Source: Bacillota bacterium (lineage in GTDB: Bacteria; Bacillota; Bacilli; Alicyclobacillales; SLC66). From it: DNA of 64,000 bases. The position numbers were made by a program, and so were the translations under genes. Position 1 is the first letter of the stretch. The number at the start of each line of letters is the position of its first letter. The stretch is from assembly GCA_026627345.1 (NCBI GenBank), contig JAPNUP010000182.1:27716-91715 (forward strand), written 5' to 3'. The notes under the pieces are model-generated. The model had not been told where the DNA came from, made no database searches, and worked only from the letters and a program-made list of their open reading frames with translations. Below are positions 53,001-61,735 of this stretch, one piece after another.

Positions 53001-53755
53001 CGCGCCCCCTCCTTCCGGACAAACGATTGCAATATTTCATAATCCCCTGCGAGCAAAACGGTGGAAGCAAGGATGTACTGCCGCTGACGCTCCAGCGTCT
53101 TGCGACTGACTGACACGCGACTTTCCAACTGTTTTAAAGGCAGCTGGCCCGTTCGCTGCATATGCCCCAAAAGCCCTGGATCGTCCGCGATCAGTCGCGC
53201 CACGTCGAGCGCATTTTCTCGAGCATCGGCGTGCTTCGGGCTGCTGTCGACAAGCACCTGAAAAGACAGTCCGTAGCGCCTTAGCTCCTCACCGTAGCGA
53301 GCGATTTCCTCAGCCCGTGCCTCCGTCTCAACACGTACTTGGTGCTCGCGCATAGCGGTATTCGACTCGACTGCGTTTTGAACGTGTCCTTCCTCGTCTT
53401 CCTCGTCAAACGAGGTGAAAGGGACCTCTTTCATCCGCGTTCGCGCCCGAAAAGTATCGATCAAACGCCGTTTCATCACCGTCTCTGCGAAGCCAATAAA
53501 ACTGCCTCGCTGTGATTGGTAGACGTTGATCGCCTCATTCAACGCGACCAAGGCGATTTGAAATTCATCCTCAGTGCGCCCTACAGCCCGCCCACATACA
53601 GAAGAAACCACCCGGTCAACAAATGGCAGGTAACTTCTCAGCAGCTGATCGCGAGCCTCTGCGTCACCGCTTTGGGCCTGTTCAAGCCAGGTTTCCAAGG
53701 AGTCCGGAGCAGCGCGCGGTGTTCGTCTAAACGGCAATCGAACCACCCGTGCCAA
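52997..53755 (-). CDS. sigI: RNA polymerase sigma factor SigI
   Basis: 252 residues from TTG 53755, seven bases after AAGGA. GTG codons at 53758 and 53746 are alternatives. Conserved SigI sequence includes YLPFVDRVVSSVCGRAVGRTEDEFQIALVALNEAINVY and VMKRRLIDTFRAR, and the C-terminal SigI region has SRKTLERQRQYI. SigI in B. subtilis responds to heat and envelope signals, and in clostridia RsgI homologues sense polysaccharides. The rsgI start overlaps its stop. It lies about 50 bases after ruvB on the same strand, an unusual location. Confidence 0.93.
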   Translation of the reverse strand: MARVVRLPFRRTPRAAPDSLETWLEQAQSGDAEARDQLLRSYLPFVDRVVSSVCGRAVGRTEDEFQIALVALNEAINVYQSQRGSFIGFAETVMKRRLIDTFRARTRMKEVPFTSFDEEDEEGHVQNAVESNTAMREHQVRVETEARAEEIARYGEELRRYGLSFQVLVDSSPKHADARENALDVARLIADDPGLLGHMQRTGQLPLKQLESRVSVSRKTLERQRQYILASTVLLAGDYEILQSFVRKEGAR

Positions 53756-53804
53756 CACCCCTTCCTTATCATTCGCTACACGTTTCTCTTTTGTGACCGT
53801 ACAC

Positions 53805-54806
53805 TTACGATTTGTCTGGCAATGGGCGCCCAAAGTGTTGATAGGCAAGCGGTGTGGCTTCCCGGCCACGCGCGGTGCGCTTGATGAGTCCTGTCTGCAG
53901 CAAATAAGGTTCGTAAACATCTTCTATGGTGCCAGAATCTTCACCGACCGTGGCAGCTACGGTGTCAAGGCCGACTGGCCCCCCGGCGAACTTTTCTATA
54001 ATCGCCAGCAGCAGTCTATGATCCAACTCGTCAAGACCGTAAGCATCGACTCGCATCCGCGTCAAGGCCATCTCAGCTAGTGCCCGGTCAATATGACCGC
54101 TGCCTTCCACCTGAGCGAAGTCGCGCACGCGCCGTAGCAACCGGTTGGCGATGCGCGGTGTCCCACGCGCGCGTTTGGCGATCTCGCGCGCGCCTGACGC
54201 ATCGATCGGAGACTGTAGAATCTGCGCCGCGCGCCGGACGATACGCTCCAGGTCTTCCACTGGAAAGTAATTCAAGCGACTGACCACGCCAAACCGATCG
54301 CGCAAAGGCGCGGACAAGAGACCTGCGCGCGTCGTCGCGCCGATCAGTGTGAAGCGCGGCAAATCCAAACGCAACGATCGCGCACTCGGCCCTTTGCCAA
54401 GCATGATGTCCACGGCGTAGTCCTCCATCGCCGGGTACAAGACTTCTTCGACAGTCTTTGGCAACCGATGAATCTCATCTATAAAGAGTACGTCACTTTC
54501 TCCTAAATTGGTCAACAGTGCAGCTAAATCTCCGGCACGCTCAATGGCCGGCCCAGAAGTCACGCGAATGCCTACGCCGAGCTCGTTGGCGATGATATGC
54601 GCAAGCGACGTCTTGCCAAGTCCAGGCGGGCCGTAAAAGAGCACGTGGTCGAGTGCCTCCCGGCGCAAGCGAGCGGCGTCGATATAGACGCGCAAGTTTT
54701 CCTTGACGGCATCTTGCCCTATGTATTCATGCAGATAGCGAGGACGCAGGGTCTCTTCTCCACCGTCTTCCGCTATCGTGGCTCCATCTAGCAGCCGATC
54801 ACTCAA
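53805..54806 (-). CDS. ruvB: Holliday junction branch migration ATPase RuvB
   Basis: 333 residues from TTG 54806, eight bases after GGAGG, giving MSDRLL as in family members. A GTG nine bases upstream overlaps that site. Walker A is [12 protein letters not shown], Walker B is FIDEIHRL, sensor 1 is LIGATTRAG, and the C-terminal winged helix is complete with [17 protein letters not shown]. It forms the motor with RuvA at Holliday junctions. It lies in the order ruvC-ruvA-ruvB. Confidence 0.97.
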   Translation of the reverse strand: MSDRLLDGATIAEDGGEETLRPRYLHEYIGQDAVKENLRVYIDAARLRREALDHVLFYGPPGLGKTSLAHIIANELGVGIRVTSGPAIERAGDLAALLTNLGESDVLFIDEIHRLPKTVEEVLYPAMEDYAVDIMLGKGPSARSLRLDLPRFTLIGATTRAGLLSAPLRDRFGVVSRLNYFPVEDLERIVRRAAQILQSPIDASGAREIAKRARGTPRIANRLLRRVRDFAQVEGSGHIDRALAEMALTRMRVDAYGLDELDHRLLLAIIEKFAGGPVGLDTVAATVGEDSGTIEDVYEPYLLQTGLIKRTARGREATPLAYQHFGRPLPDKS

Positions 54807-54843
54807 CTCGCTCACCTCCTGCTGGCGTGGATTCGTCTTCCTG

Positions 54844-55470
54844 TCACGGACTCAGTGCACGCAAGGCCCGGCGCACGCCGTCGCTCAAGCTAAGCGTGGT
54901 CAGTTCATCTGCTAATTCGGCGATCAAGGCAGTGGTCTCCCGTTCCTGATAGCCGAGGGCGAGCAGCGCCTCTTGAATATCGACTAATCCCGGTGGCAAA
55001 GCCGAGGCACCCTTTCCTGCAGTGCTCGCGCGTCCAGACGCTTGCACCTGCGCGCCCTCCCAGAAATTCAGATCATCCAAGCGATCCTTTAGCTCAAGCG
55101 ACATGCGCGAAGCCGTTTTAGCGCCTATCCCAGGAACAGACGTCAGCGTGCGCGCATCTTCCAAACGAAGCGCCTGCACGATCTGCCCTGCTGCCAAATG
55201 ACTGAACATGGAAAGCGCCAGCTTCGGCCCCACCCCAGTGGCGCTTTGCAACCGCAAAAACAACCGCCGCTCACCGTCTTGTAAGAAGCCGTACAACACA
55301 AGCGCATCTTCGCGCACATGTTGGTGCGTGAACAGGCGCGTCCGCTCGCCTTCTCTCAGGACATTCAAAACGCCAGTCGCCGTGTAGACGCGGTAACCCA
55401 CCCCACCGACATCAAGCACGACCGCGTCGTCCTCCACACAGCTGACGATGCCATCGACAAACGCGATCAT
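54844..55470 (-). CDS. ruvA: Holliday junction DNA helicase subunit RuvA
   Basis: 208 residues. The N-terminal OB fold begins [28 protein letters not shown]. Two helix-hairpin-helix motifs are present ([14 protein letters not shown] and [18 protein letters not shown]). The C-terminal RuvB-binding three-helix domain contains [15 protein letters not shown] 55470 overlaps the ruvC stop by four bases, so the two are translationally coupled. Confidence 0.97.
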   Translation of the reverse strand: MIAFVDGIVSCVEDDAVVLDVGGVGYRVYTATGVLNVLREGERTRLFTHQHVREDALVLYGFLQDGERRLFLRLQSATGVGPKLALSMFSHLAAGQIVQALRLEDARTLTSVPGIGAKTASRMSLELKDRLDDLNFWEGAQVQASGRASTAGKGASALPPGLVDIQEALLALGYQERETTALIAELADELTTLSLSDGVRRALRALSP

Positions 55471-56069
55471 GAGTCGACTCGCCCTTTCTTCACATGGCGT
55501 TTAGCTTCCGCTGCCCATACGGATGCCGCACTAGGTGCTCGGGCCTTGGTGTAACCCAACTTCTCCTCTTGCGCGACGATGCGCTGTGCCTGCATCGAAA
55601 AAGCCGCCTGTTGCGCATGGGTCAGCGCCACCGCGAGTGCGTCAGCCGCGTCATCAGGCTTCGGTATAGCGCGCAGTCCAAGCAGGATACGCACCATCTC
55701 TTGAACCTGCCTTTTGTCTGCCCGCCCGTAACCCACGACCGCTTGTTTCACTTGCATCGGCGTATATTCTACTTGCTCCACATCTGCGAGCTGTGCTGCG
55801 AGCACAACGACGCCGCGGGCTTCGGCCGCAGTAAAGGCGGTTGTCACATTGCGGTTAAAAAACAATTGTTCGATAGCCACGACGTCAGGCTGATAACTAT
55901 GGATGAGTTCTGTCATCTTCTCATAAATTTCGCGCAAACGAACACCGGTCGGCGTATGCGCCACGGTCTCTACACAGCCGTACTCAAGCGCCGTGTGCTT
56001 GCCCTGATGCACGTCAATCAGGCCATACCCACTACGCCCAAAACCTGGGTCTATCCCGAGGATACGCAA
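55467..56069 (-). CDS. ruvC: Holliday junction resolvase RuvC
   Basis: 200 residues from TTG 56069, about ten bases after AGGAG, giving the family start LRILGIDPGFGRSGYGLI. The catalytic acids are in GIDPG, AIEQLFF, and the C-terminal DDAADALAVALTHAQ. It resolves Holliday junctions with RuvAB. B. subtilis and most other Bacilli lack RuvC and use RecU, so its presence is a lineage marker. ATG 56117 is an alternative start but would add sequence not usual in the family. Confidence 0.95.
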   Translation of the reverse strand: MRILGIDPGFGRSGYGLIDVHQGKHTALEYGCVETVAHTPTGVRLREIYEKMTELIHSYQPDVVAIEQLFFNRNVTTAFTAAEARGVVVLAAQLADVEQVEYTPMQVKQAVVGYGRADKRQVQEMVRILLGLRAIPKPDDAADALAVALTHAQQAAFSMQAQRIVAQEEKLGYTKARAPSAASVWAAEAKRHVKKGRVDS

Positions 56070-56169
56070 ACGAGCCCAATCTCCTCTCCACTTCACTAAC
56101 AGTATTCGTCGGGCCATAGGCGATTTCCTGTCTCGTGCAAGGAATTGGCAATAGGCTGCATCTGCGATG

Positions 56170-56913
56170 TCATTGCGGGGAGTCGCTAATAGCAAAGTCA
56201 GCGTTTGTATAGAGGGACTGCACATCATCGTGCTCTTCGAGCAAGGAGAGCAACGTGGCCACGCGTTCTTCTTCTTCAACAGGCACTGTCGCAAGTGTCG
56301 TCGGCACGTACAAAAGCGTCATACCATCCACCGCGATGTCCGCTTGGCGAAGCTCTTGCGCCACGGTCATGAGTTCATCTGGCGCGGTATAAACGGTATA
56401 CTCCAGTGTTTCTGCGTCATGAGTGACGTCCTCGGCGCCAGATTCGAGCGACAGCAGCATGAAGTCGTCCGCGGAGAGACTGAGCTGCGATACCGTGATC
56501 GCGCCAACGCGTTTGAACATCCACGCCACGCATCCAGACTCCCCCAGGCTACCACCGTGCTTGGAAAATAGATGGCGAATCTCCGCAGCGGTACGATTGC
56601 GGTTACTCGAAGATAGTTCGAGCATGATCGCGATGCCGCCTGGCCCATACCCTTCATACAAAAAATCTTCGAACTGCATGCCTTCGAGCGTCCCACTCGC
56701 TTTGGCCAACGTGCGCGCCAAAGTGTCACTAGGGACGCTTGCCTCGCGCGCTTTTTCAAGCGCGATTTTCAACTGGTAGTTGGTGTCCGGATTGCTGCCG
56801 CCACGACGTGCTGCTGCATACACATCCCGACACAGCTTCGTAAAGAGCTGTCCGCGCGAGGCGTCTTGCTTGCCTTTACGATGCGCGATGTTCTTCCACT
56901 TAGAGTGACCTGC
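56170..56913 (-). CDS. yebC: YebC/PmpR family protein
   Basis: 247 residues from GTG 56913, after AAGGGAG. The start MAGHSKWKNIAHRKGKQDASRGQLFTKL is the family signature, and the second block YGPGGIAIMLELSSSNRNRTAAEIRHLFSKHGGSLGESGCVAWMF is complete. Family members act as transcription regulators or help ribosomes through proline stretches. It precedes ruvC, a common arrangement in many bacteria, and follows nadE. Confidence 0.95.
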   Translation of the reverse strand, partial: AGHSKWKNIAHRKGKQDASRGQLFTKLCRDVYAAARRGGSNPDTNYQLKIALEKAREASVPSDTLARTLAKASGTLEGMQFEDFLYEGYGPGGIAIMLELSSSNRNRTAAEIRHLFSKHGGSLGESGCVAWMFKRVGAITVSQLSLSADDFMLLSLESGAEDVTHDAETLEYTVYTAPDELMTVAQELRQADIAVDGMTLLYVPTTLATVPVEEEERVATLLSLLEEHDDVQSLYTNADFAISDSPQ

Positions 56914-56947
56914 CACGATTTTCTCTCCCTTCAAAAGCTCCCCCGGC

Positions 56948-57790
56948 TTACTGCCCCCAATCGCGCGGGTAGCGAAAGTCGATGCCAATCGTACGACTCG
57001 ACAACTTGGCGATCAGCGGCATGCGCCGTTTGTACTGATTCAAGCGCACGCGGCGAGCGATCTGTTCGACGAGTGGCACGCTGCATCCGCTCTTTATAGC
57101 GACTTCTTGCACAGACAAGCGCTCATCGATCAACAAGTGCAATACGGCGTCTGCCACTTCATAGGTAAAGCCCAGTTCAGACTCATCGGTTTGATCCTCC
57201 CACAGATCTGCCGAGGGCGCTTTTTCGCGAATCGGTAATGGTACACCCAAACACGCAGCCAATTCCCGAATCTGCGTTTTATACAAATCGCCGATCGGGT
57301 TTAGCGCCGACGCTGTGTCACCGAACTGTGTGCCATACCCAAGCAGAAGCTCTGTCTTATTGCTGGTGCCTAAAACTAATGCCTGACGATCTGCCGACTG
57401 GTCAAATAGGATGGACATGCGCTCACGCGCCATTTTGTTGCCGCGGCGAAGCGGCGAAGCGTCAGGAAAATTTGCAAAATAGGCATCTACTTGCGCCGTA
57501 ATCTCAATGACTTGCTCTGGCAATGCGAGATCCTCGAGAATCAGTCGCGCATGCGCGAGACTAGCTGCGCTACTGAGGCGATAAGGCAGAATCACCGGAT
57601 GCACATACTTGGCTCCTAGCGCCCTGACCGCAAGATAGGCTACGACCGCTGAATCAATCCCGCCCGACAGCCCGAACACGACATGGCGAAAACCTGTCTT
57701 GCCCACTTCGTGGCGCAAAAACGCCTCCAAAACCGGGATAACGCCAGGTACACTTGCGCGTAAAGAGGTATGAACGCTCGTCTCACGCAT
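56948..57790 (-). CDS. nadE: NAD+ synthase, ammonia-type catalytic chain
   Basis: 280 residues from ATG 57790, six bases after GAGGG. ATG 57796 overlaps the upstream stop. The ATP-pyrophosphatase loop is FGLSGGIDSAVVAYL, with family blocks GTSNKTELLLGYGTQFGD and EKAPSADLWEDQTDESELGFTYE. It adenylates nicotinate-adenine dinucleotide and adds ammonia. The preceding gene encodes a nitrilase-fold amidase, so ammonia may come from glutamine, making a split glutamine-dependent enzyme. Confidence 0.95.
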   Translation of the reverse strand: MRETSVHTSLRASVPGVIPVLEAFLRHEVGKTGFRHVVFGLSGGIDSAVVAYLAVRALGAKYVHPVILPYRLSSAASLAHARLILEDLALPEQVIEITAQVDAYFANFPDASPLRRGNKMARERMSILFDQSADRQALVLGTSNKTELLLGYGTQFGDTASALNPIGDLYKTQIRELAACLGVPLPIREKAPSADLWEDQTDESELGFTYEVADAVLHLLIDERLSVQEVAIKSGCSVPLVEQIARRVRLNQYKRRMPLIAKLSSRTIGIDFRYPRDWGQ

Positions 57791-57792
57791 CG

Positions 57793-58647
57793 TCATCCCT
57801 CGCTTCCAAGTGTTCGCTGTAAGATACGTTGCGTCAAGTAGACATCTTCATCTCGCAACAGCGGCGTACGGTAACGCGCGCGCCGCAGCAACGACAAATC
57901 GATGTCCACGATCGGCATATCTTCTTCGATACGCTCACTGCGGGCGATAATTTCTCCGTCCGGTCCTACGGCAAACGATTGTCCGAAGAAAAACACGCCA
58001 TCTTCAAAACCTACGCGATTGACAAAAACGACATAACAAGTAAAAAGTTGCGCATAGGTGCGCAGCAACCGCTCCCAAAACTGCTGTGAACCTGAGTGTG
58101 GGTCACCGCTGAGCGCGCGCCCCGGACCTGCTGCAGGCACGTAGAGTACATCGACACCCGCGACTGACAGTAAATATGGCACCGAGGGATGCCACGCATC
58201 CTCACAGATCATCACGCCGGCCGGTGGACGCGTAGGTGCAGTAAACGGCTTGATGTCCGTCCCTTGCGCCGCGTGCCGCCCTTCCTCAAAGAGGCCATAT
58301 GTAGGCAGATAGACTTTACGGTGCACGTGCACGATCTTTCCACCACTGGCATAGACCGCGCTGATATGGAAACGATGAGACGCACTCTCTTCAACTAAAC
58401 TGAATAGCACATCGATGTCTTTGCTCTGCGCGACCAGCCGCTGTACATCCGGATGATCGAGCGGGCGAGCAACCTCGTATGTCATGTCTTTTAACAGATA
58501 CCCAGTCAGCCCGAGTTCAGGAAACACGATCAGCTGTGCTCCCTGCGCATAAGCCATTTGTGCGATCTGTATATGCTTGTCCACATTGGCAGGCACATCT
58601 CCCAAGACCGGGGAGACCTGCCCCATCGCCACTCGCATCACTGTCAA
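57793..58647 (-). CDS. Nitrilase-fold amidohydrolase, probable glutaminase partner of NadE
   Basis: 284 residues from TTG 58647, eight bases after GGAGG. The catalytic triad is in place: Glu in VFPELGLTGYLL, Lys in HRKVYLPTYGLFEEGRH, and Cys in MICEDAWHPS. FEEGRH and GDPHSGSQQFWERLLRTYAQL resemble the glutaminase domain of long NAD+ synthetases. The gene overlaps nadE by a few bases, which supports joint function. Other nitrilase-family amide substrates cannot be excluded from sequence. Confidence 0.9.
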   Translation of the reverse strand: MTVMRVAMGQVSPVLGDVPANVDKHIQIAQMAYAQGAQLIVFPELGLTGYLLKDMTYEVARPLDHPDVQRLVAQSKDIDVLFSLVEESASHRFHISAVYASGGKIVHVHRKVYLPTYGLFEEGRHAAQGTDIKPFTAPTRPPAGVMICEDAWHPSVPYLLSVAGVDVLYVPAAGPGRALSGDPHSGSQQFWERLLRTYAQLFTCYVVFVNRVGFEDGVFFFGQSFAVGPDGEIIARSERIEEDMPIVDIDLSLLRRARYRTPLLRDEDVYLTQRILQRTLGSEG

Positions 58648-58693
58648 AAAGCGCCCCTCCGCCCCGGCCCTGTCCTAGACGGCCTTTTAGGCC

Positions 58694-59680
58694 TTAGCAT
58701 ACCACGAAACGACGATGACGCGCCAAGTCTGCGAGACGTCTTTCTTCCACCTCTCGCGCGTACAAAATTCGTGCTGCCGCTCGCCGCAAGCCACGCTTGC
58801 CCCGGGCGTTCTTGGCTTCCCCAAGTTCGCGCAAAAGCAAGGCGGGAAATGCATCCAGCGCACGTAGTACATGTTGATGTCGCTGTGTGAGCGGCGCGAG
58901 ACGCGCGTATGCATCGAGCATGGGCCCTTGCACATCGGGTAGCCCTGGCGCCGCGTAAGCGATGTGTCCAAACAACTGATGCAAATCATAGACAGGGGTT
59001 TCCACTCCGGACAAGTCAAAATCAATCAGCCGCGCGGGCGCGCCGGAACAGATGAGCACATTGTGGGGGGCCAAGTCGCGATGACAGTAGATCCCCCGAC
59101 GTCGGTCCACATTCGTGACATCGGCGATGTCTCGGATCGGCAATTGATGTAGCGTTTCAAGCGCGTATTTACGCCATTTCTGCCACTCTGCCTCGGTGAG
59201 CCCGACCAAGCGTCCAGCTTGCACGGCCTCATCCGCACGCTCCAGGCGATAGGCCAGCTTTTGCAGTAAAGTGGGTGGGTGCTGTAACACGTACGGGGAC
59301 TGCACCCGTGCGGCGTGCAGTCGGGCCACGGCTTGGATGGCCGCTATGCGCTCACTGAGGACGGAAAAGTCGGCATGGCGCCCCGCCAACCAAGGTTCTA
59401 CAGTCACCGGATCCCCCTCATAAGACCAGATCGACTCCCCCGCCAGTGTGTGTAGATAAGCTGGACCAACGCCTGATTTGGCAAGCTGCTCCTTGACTGC
59501 AGCTACCGCGATCAGCCGCTCGCGATCCATACCTTGCGTGGGCGCATAGCGTTTGCACATCCACTTGCCAGTGTCCGTGATCAGCCCAACCACACTGCGC
59601 AAGGGGAGAACTGCTCGGATGCGCAGGCCATAAGCGCTTGCCAGTTCATTCATCGCAGCCTCGCTTGCCCACTGTTCCAT
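58694..59680 (-). CDS. CotS/YsxE-like spore coat kinase-fold protein
   Basis: 328 residues from ATG 59680, six bases after GAGGGGGAG. The aminoglycoside-phosphotransferase-like fold has the catalytic loop YCHRDLAPHNVLI and LIDFDLSGVETPVYDLHQL, which carries the metal Asp, so a kinase activity is possible. The C-terminal AREVEERRLADLARHRRF block fits the CotS family. In B. subtilis CotS-like proteins and YsxE are spore coat components. Here it follows the LysM spore protein gene, matching a spore-coat role. Confidence 0.9.
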   Translation of the reverse strand: MEQWASEAAMNELASAYGLRIRAVLPLRSVVGLITDTGKWMCKRYAPTQGMDRERLIAVAAVKEQLAKSGVGPAYLHTLAGESIWSYEGDPVTVEPWLAGRHADFSVLSERIAAIQAVARLHAARVQSPYVLQHPPTLLQKLAYRLERADEAVQAGRLVGLTEAEWQKWRKYALETLHQLPIRDIADVTNVDRRRGIYCHRDLAPHNVLICSGAPARLIDFDLSGVETPVYDLHQLFGHIAYAAPGLPDVQGPMLDAYARLAPLTQRHQHVLRALDAFPALLLRELGEAKNARGKRGLRRAAARILYAREVEERRLADLARHRRFVVC

Positions 59681-59712
59681 CACAGACTCCCCCTCGTAGC
59701 GTGTAGCTGATG

Positions 59713-60612
59713 CTAGTGCATCGATGAGTCGCGCAGCCAAGATGAATCGCGCAACCACATGGACGAACTCTCGCGAACTTTCACAGACTTCACGTATCCA
59801 CCTGAGACCACCGGCGGCATCACAGGTGCAAACGGATGGGCGACTGGCGTACTCGGAATAAATGGACCTTCGTAAACCGGGCCCTCCGGCGGTGGAAAGC
59901 AAGGATCCCAGCAGATGACCTGCTCACCGATCGGCTCTTTGTAGACTGGCTTTTCTTTGATGATTTCTTCTTTGACATAAATCTTTGCAACGGAAGGCGG
60001 TGCTGGCTTCGGCGCCGGTGCAGGCGGAGGTGTCATGTGGGTCTCTTGATGCACATTTTGATAATTGACGTTCGCATCGATGTGAAACTGTGGCGCAATC
60101 GGCGGTATGACCGGCGGTGCAGGCGGCACGATCGGAGCCGTGTTGGCCTTTGGCATCGGTGCTGTGTTGGCTTTCGGCATCGGCGCTGTGTTGGCCTTTG
60201 TCTGTGTCAGCATTTGCTTCGCATTCATCGGAAGCGCCACACTCGGTGCTGTTCCGGGAATATTCACCGTTTGACCCGGAACAATCTTGGTAGGATCCGC
60301 AATCTGCGGATTCGCCATGGCCAACTCCTGTAAGGGAACGCCAACTTGTTGCGAGATCTTCCACATGGTGTCGCCGTTTTTCACCACATACGGCCAGACC
60401 GGCAGGCCTGTTACCGGAGCAGGTGAGGCCGGCAGCGGTGCAGGGGCAGACGACATCGCTTCTTCGATCGGCAAATGAATCCGATCACCAATATTGAGCG
60501 CATTGGGATTGGCCAGATGCGTATTTACCGCGAGGAGCGCGTCTAGCGAGAGACCGTAACGACTTGCAATTTTCCATAGGGTGTCACCCTTTTGCACCAC
60601 ATACACTTTCAC
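59713..60612 (-). CDS. SafA-like spore morphogenetic protein with two LysM domains
   Basis: 299 residues from GTG 60612, nine bases after GGGAGG, which gives a start like SafA (VKVYVVQKGDTLWKIASRYG). A second LysM domain follows (about 73-120, VVKNGDTMWKISQQ). The rest is Pro-rich, with three copies of the eight-residue unit KANTAPMP and a Cys in VICWDPCFPPPEGP. SafA in B. subtilis binds spore cortex and recruits coat proteins, but has only one LysM domain. A cotS-like gene follows and yunB lies upstream on the same strand. Confidence 0.85.
   Translation of the reverse strand: MKVYVVQKGDTLWKIASRYGLSLDALLAVNTHLANPNALNIGDRIHLPIEEAMSSAPAPLPASPAPVTGLPVWPYVVKNGDTMWKISQQVGVPLQELAMANPQIADPTKIVPGQTVNIPGTAPSVALPMNAKQMLTQTKANTAPMPKANTAPMPKANTAPIVPPAPPVIPPIAPQFHIDANVNYQNVHQETHMTPPPAPAPKPAPPSVAKIYVKEEIIKEKPVYKEPIGEQVICWDPCFPPPEGPVYEGPFIPSTPVAHPFAPVMPPVVSGGYVKSVKVRESSSMWLRDSSWLRDSSMH
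60131..60199 (-). repeat. Three tandem 24-base units in the SafA-like gene
   Basis: Three near-identical 24-base units, in frame, encode KANTAPMP, KANTAPMP and KANTAPIV. They probably vary in number between strains. Confidence 0.7.
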
Positions 60613-60720
60613 TCGGGTCATCCTCCCAGTTCTCATTTCTGTAGCAATATATGCGGGCATAGGCAAATTGACATGGCGGCTGGGAAAGATAGGCGGATGC
60701 CTGACCCCCTGGGTATACCA

Positions 60721-60792
60721 AAAAGAACTTCGCCACCTGCGCCTGAGTGTGGGGGGGAGTGACACATTCGGCAACAGATAGGAAGTTCTTTT
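60721..60792. repeat. Long-spaced 11-bp inverted repeat between yunB and the SafA-like gene
   Basis: AAAAGAACTTC (60721-60731) pairs with GAAGTTCTTTT (60782-60792). Between them is further pairing of GAGTGTG and CACATTC and a run of seven G. On the minus strand a TTTTT tract ends the structure, so it could terminate yunB transcription or form a leader of the downstream safA-like gene. Confidence 0.5.
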
Positions 60793-60859
60793 CGGTTTAT
60801 GATGAGTTGTGACGACATTATAGAGACTTCGACACACATTGTCAAATTCCGTCGCTTCG

Positions 60860-61546
60860 CTACTTCGGTACGCTTACGATGCCACTCCAAGGGACACCCG
60901 CGCCAGACAGTGTCGTCTGCGGCACCGACCCAATGAAGACCACATAGGCGATCGGGATGCGCGTGTCCACCATCACTGGTTTTGTGACAAATGGGACGAC
61001 GACGCTAACTTGCGCTTCAATATGCAGATACAAAATGTGAACGGTCTGATTGATCCCCGCCGTCTCCACGACGGGAATGACGTCGCTGTGCGCCGAGCCG
61101 ATCGGAACGATCCGCACAGGAATAGAGGGCCCGAGTGTCGCGAGGATCGCGCTTCCTGTGGCTTCTAGCGCAGGCACGTAAATCGTGCGTTCCTCCAACC
61201 GTGTCAATACGTGCTGTACGCGTAGAGTCGTTAAGCTTTCGATGCGGGCGACTTCAGCAAAGTTAAAGTGCGCACTGGTCACGCGGCCGCTTGAATCGCG
61301 GTCGAGCACCACTAATTTCGCATATTGTGAGTCTTCGGCGATTCGCTTGGTCAAGGCATCGTTGATCGCTTCCGTGGCCATCTGCCTCGCTACGCCTGAG
61401 GCCATCGCCAGAAAAGGAGGACGCAAACTGCGATCGAGCAAGTCGATCGAGTAGACAAAAAAGCCAAGTGTGCTCATCAGAAACAGCATCGTGAGAAAAG
61501 CCGCCCGGCGCAGCGGACGCGGCTTTTTTTTGGCATAAAATCGCAT
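60860..61546 (-). CDS. yunB: Sporulation protein YunB
   Basis: 228 residues from ATG 61546, after AAAGGAGC. One membrane helix (about 15-35) follows a basic N-terminus. The remainder is extracytoplasmic and matches YunB features, with RQMATEAINDALTKRI, LEERTIYVPALEATGS, GPSIPVRIVPIGSAHSDV and NQTVHILYLHIEAQVSVVVPFVTKPV. It is a SigE-dependent sporulation gene in B. subtilis, of unknown biochemical role. It is divergent from the penicillin-binding protein gene. Confidence 0.9.
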   Translation of the reverse strand: MRFYAKKKPRPLRRAAFLTMLFLMSTLGFFVYSIDLLDRSLRPPFLAMASGVARQMATEAINDALTKRIAEDSQYAKLVVLDRDSSGRVTSAHFNFAEVARIESLTTLRVQHVLTRLEERTIYVPALEATGSAILATLGPSIPVRIVPIGSAHSDVIPVVETAGINQTVHILYLHIEAQVSVVVPFVTKPVMVDTRIPIAYVVFIGSVPQTTLSGAGVPWSGIVSVPK

Positions 61547-61735
61547 GGCAACCGGCTCCTTTACAGCGACGAGCTTGTGCACAAGGTCCTCCTTGCAGTG
61601 TATGCGAACATGTTTCATTGTTTGTCCAAGAGAAAAAAGTGGAATGGATTGCCACATTGTGCGCATGCTACATCAAGACAATGCAACGTAGAGGCAACGG
61701 CTACACAACAGCCTGTCTTAGCAGAGGTGACACCG

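Noticed and set aside
60131..60199. Short tandem units as a possible CRISPR array
   Set aside because: The units are in frame within a coding region, directly adjacent without spacers, and only three copies exist.
59836..60333. Arg/Cys/His-rich plus-strand frame opposite the SafA-like gene
   Set aside because: It reflects the antisense of Pro-rich repeats and has no ribosome site.
60633..60690. Possible SigE-type promoter (CATATATT) before the SafA-like gene
   Set aside because: The -10-like sequence is present, but the -35 match and spacing are poor, so it is not listed as a feature.
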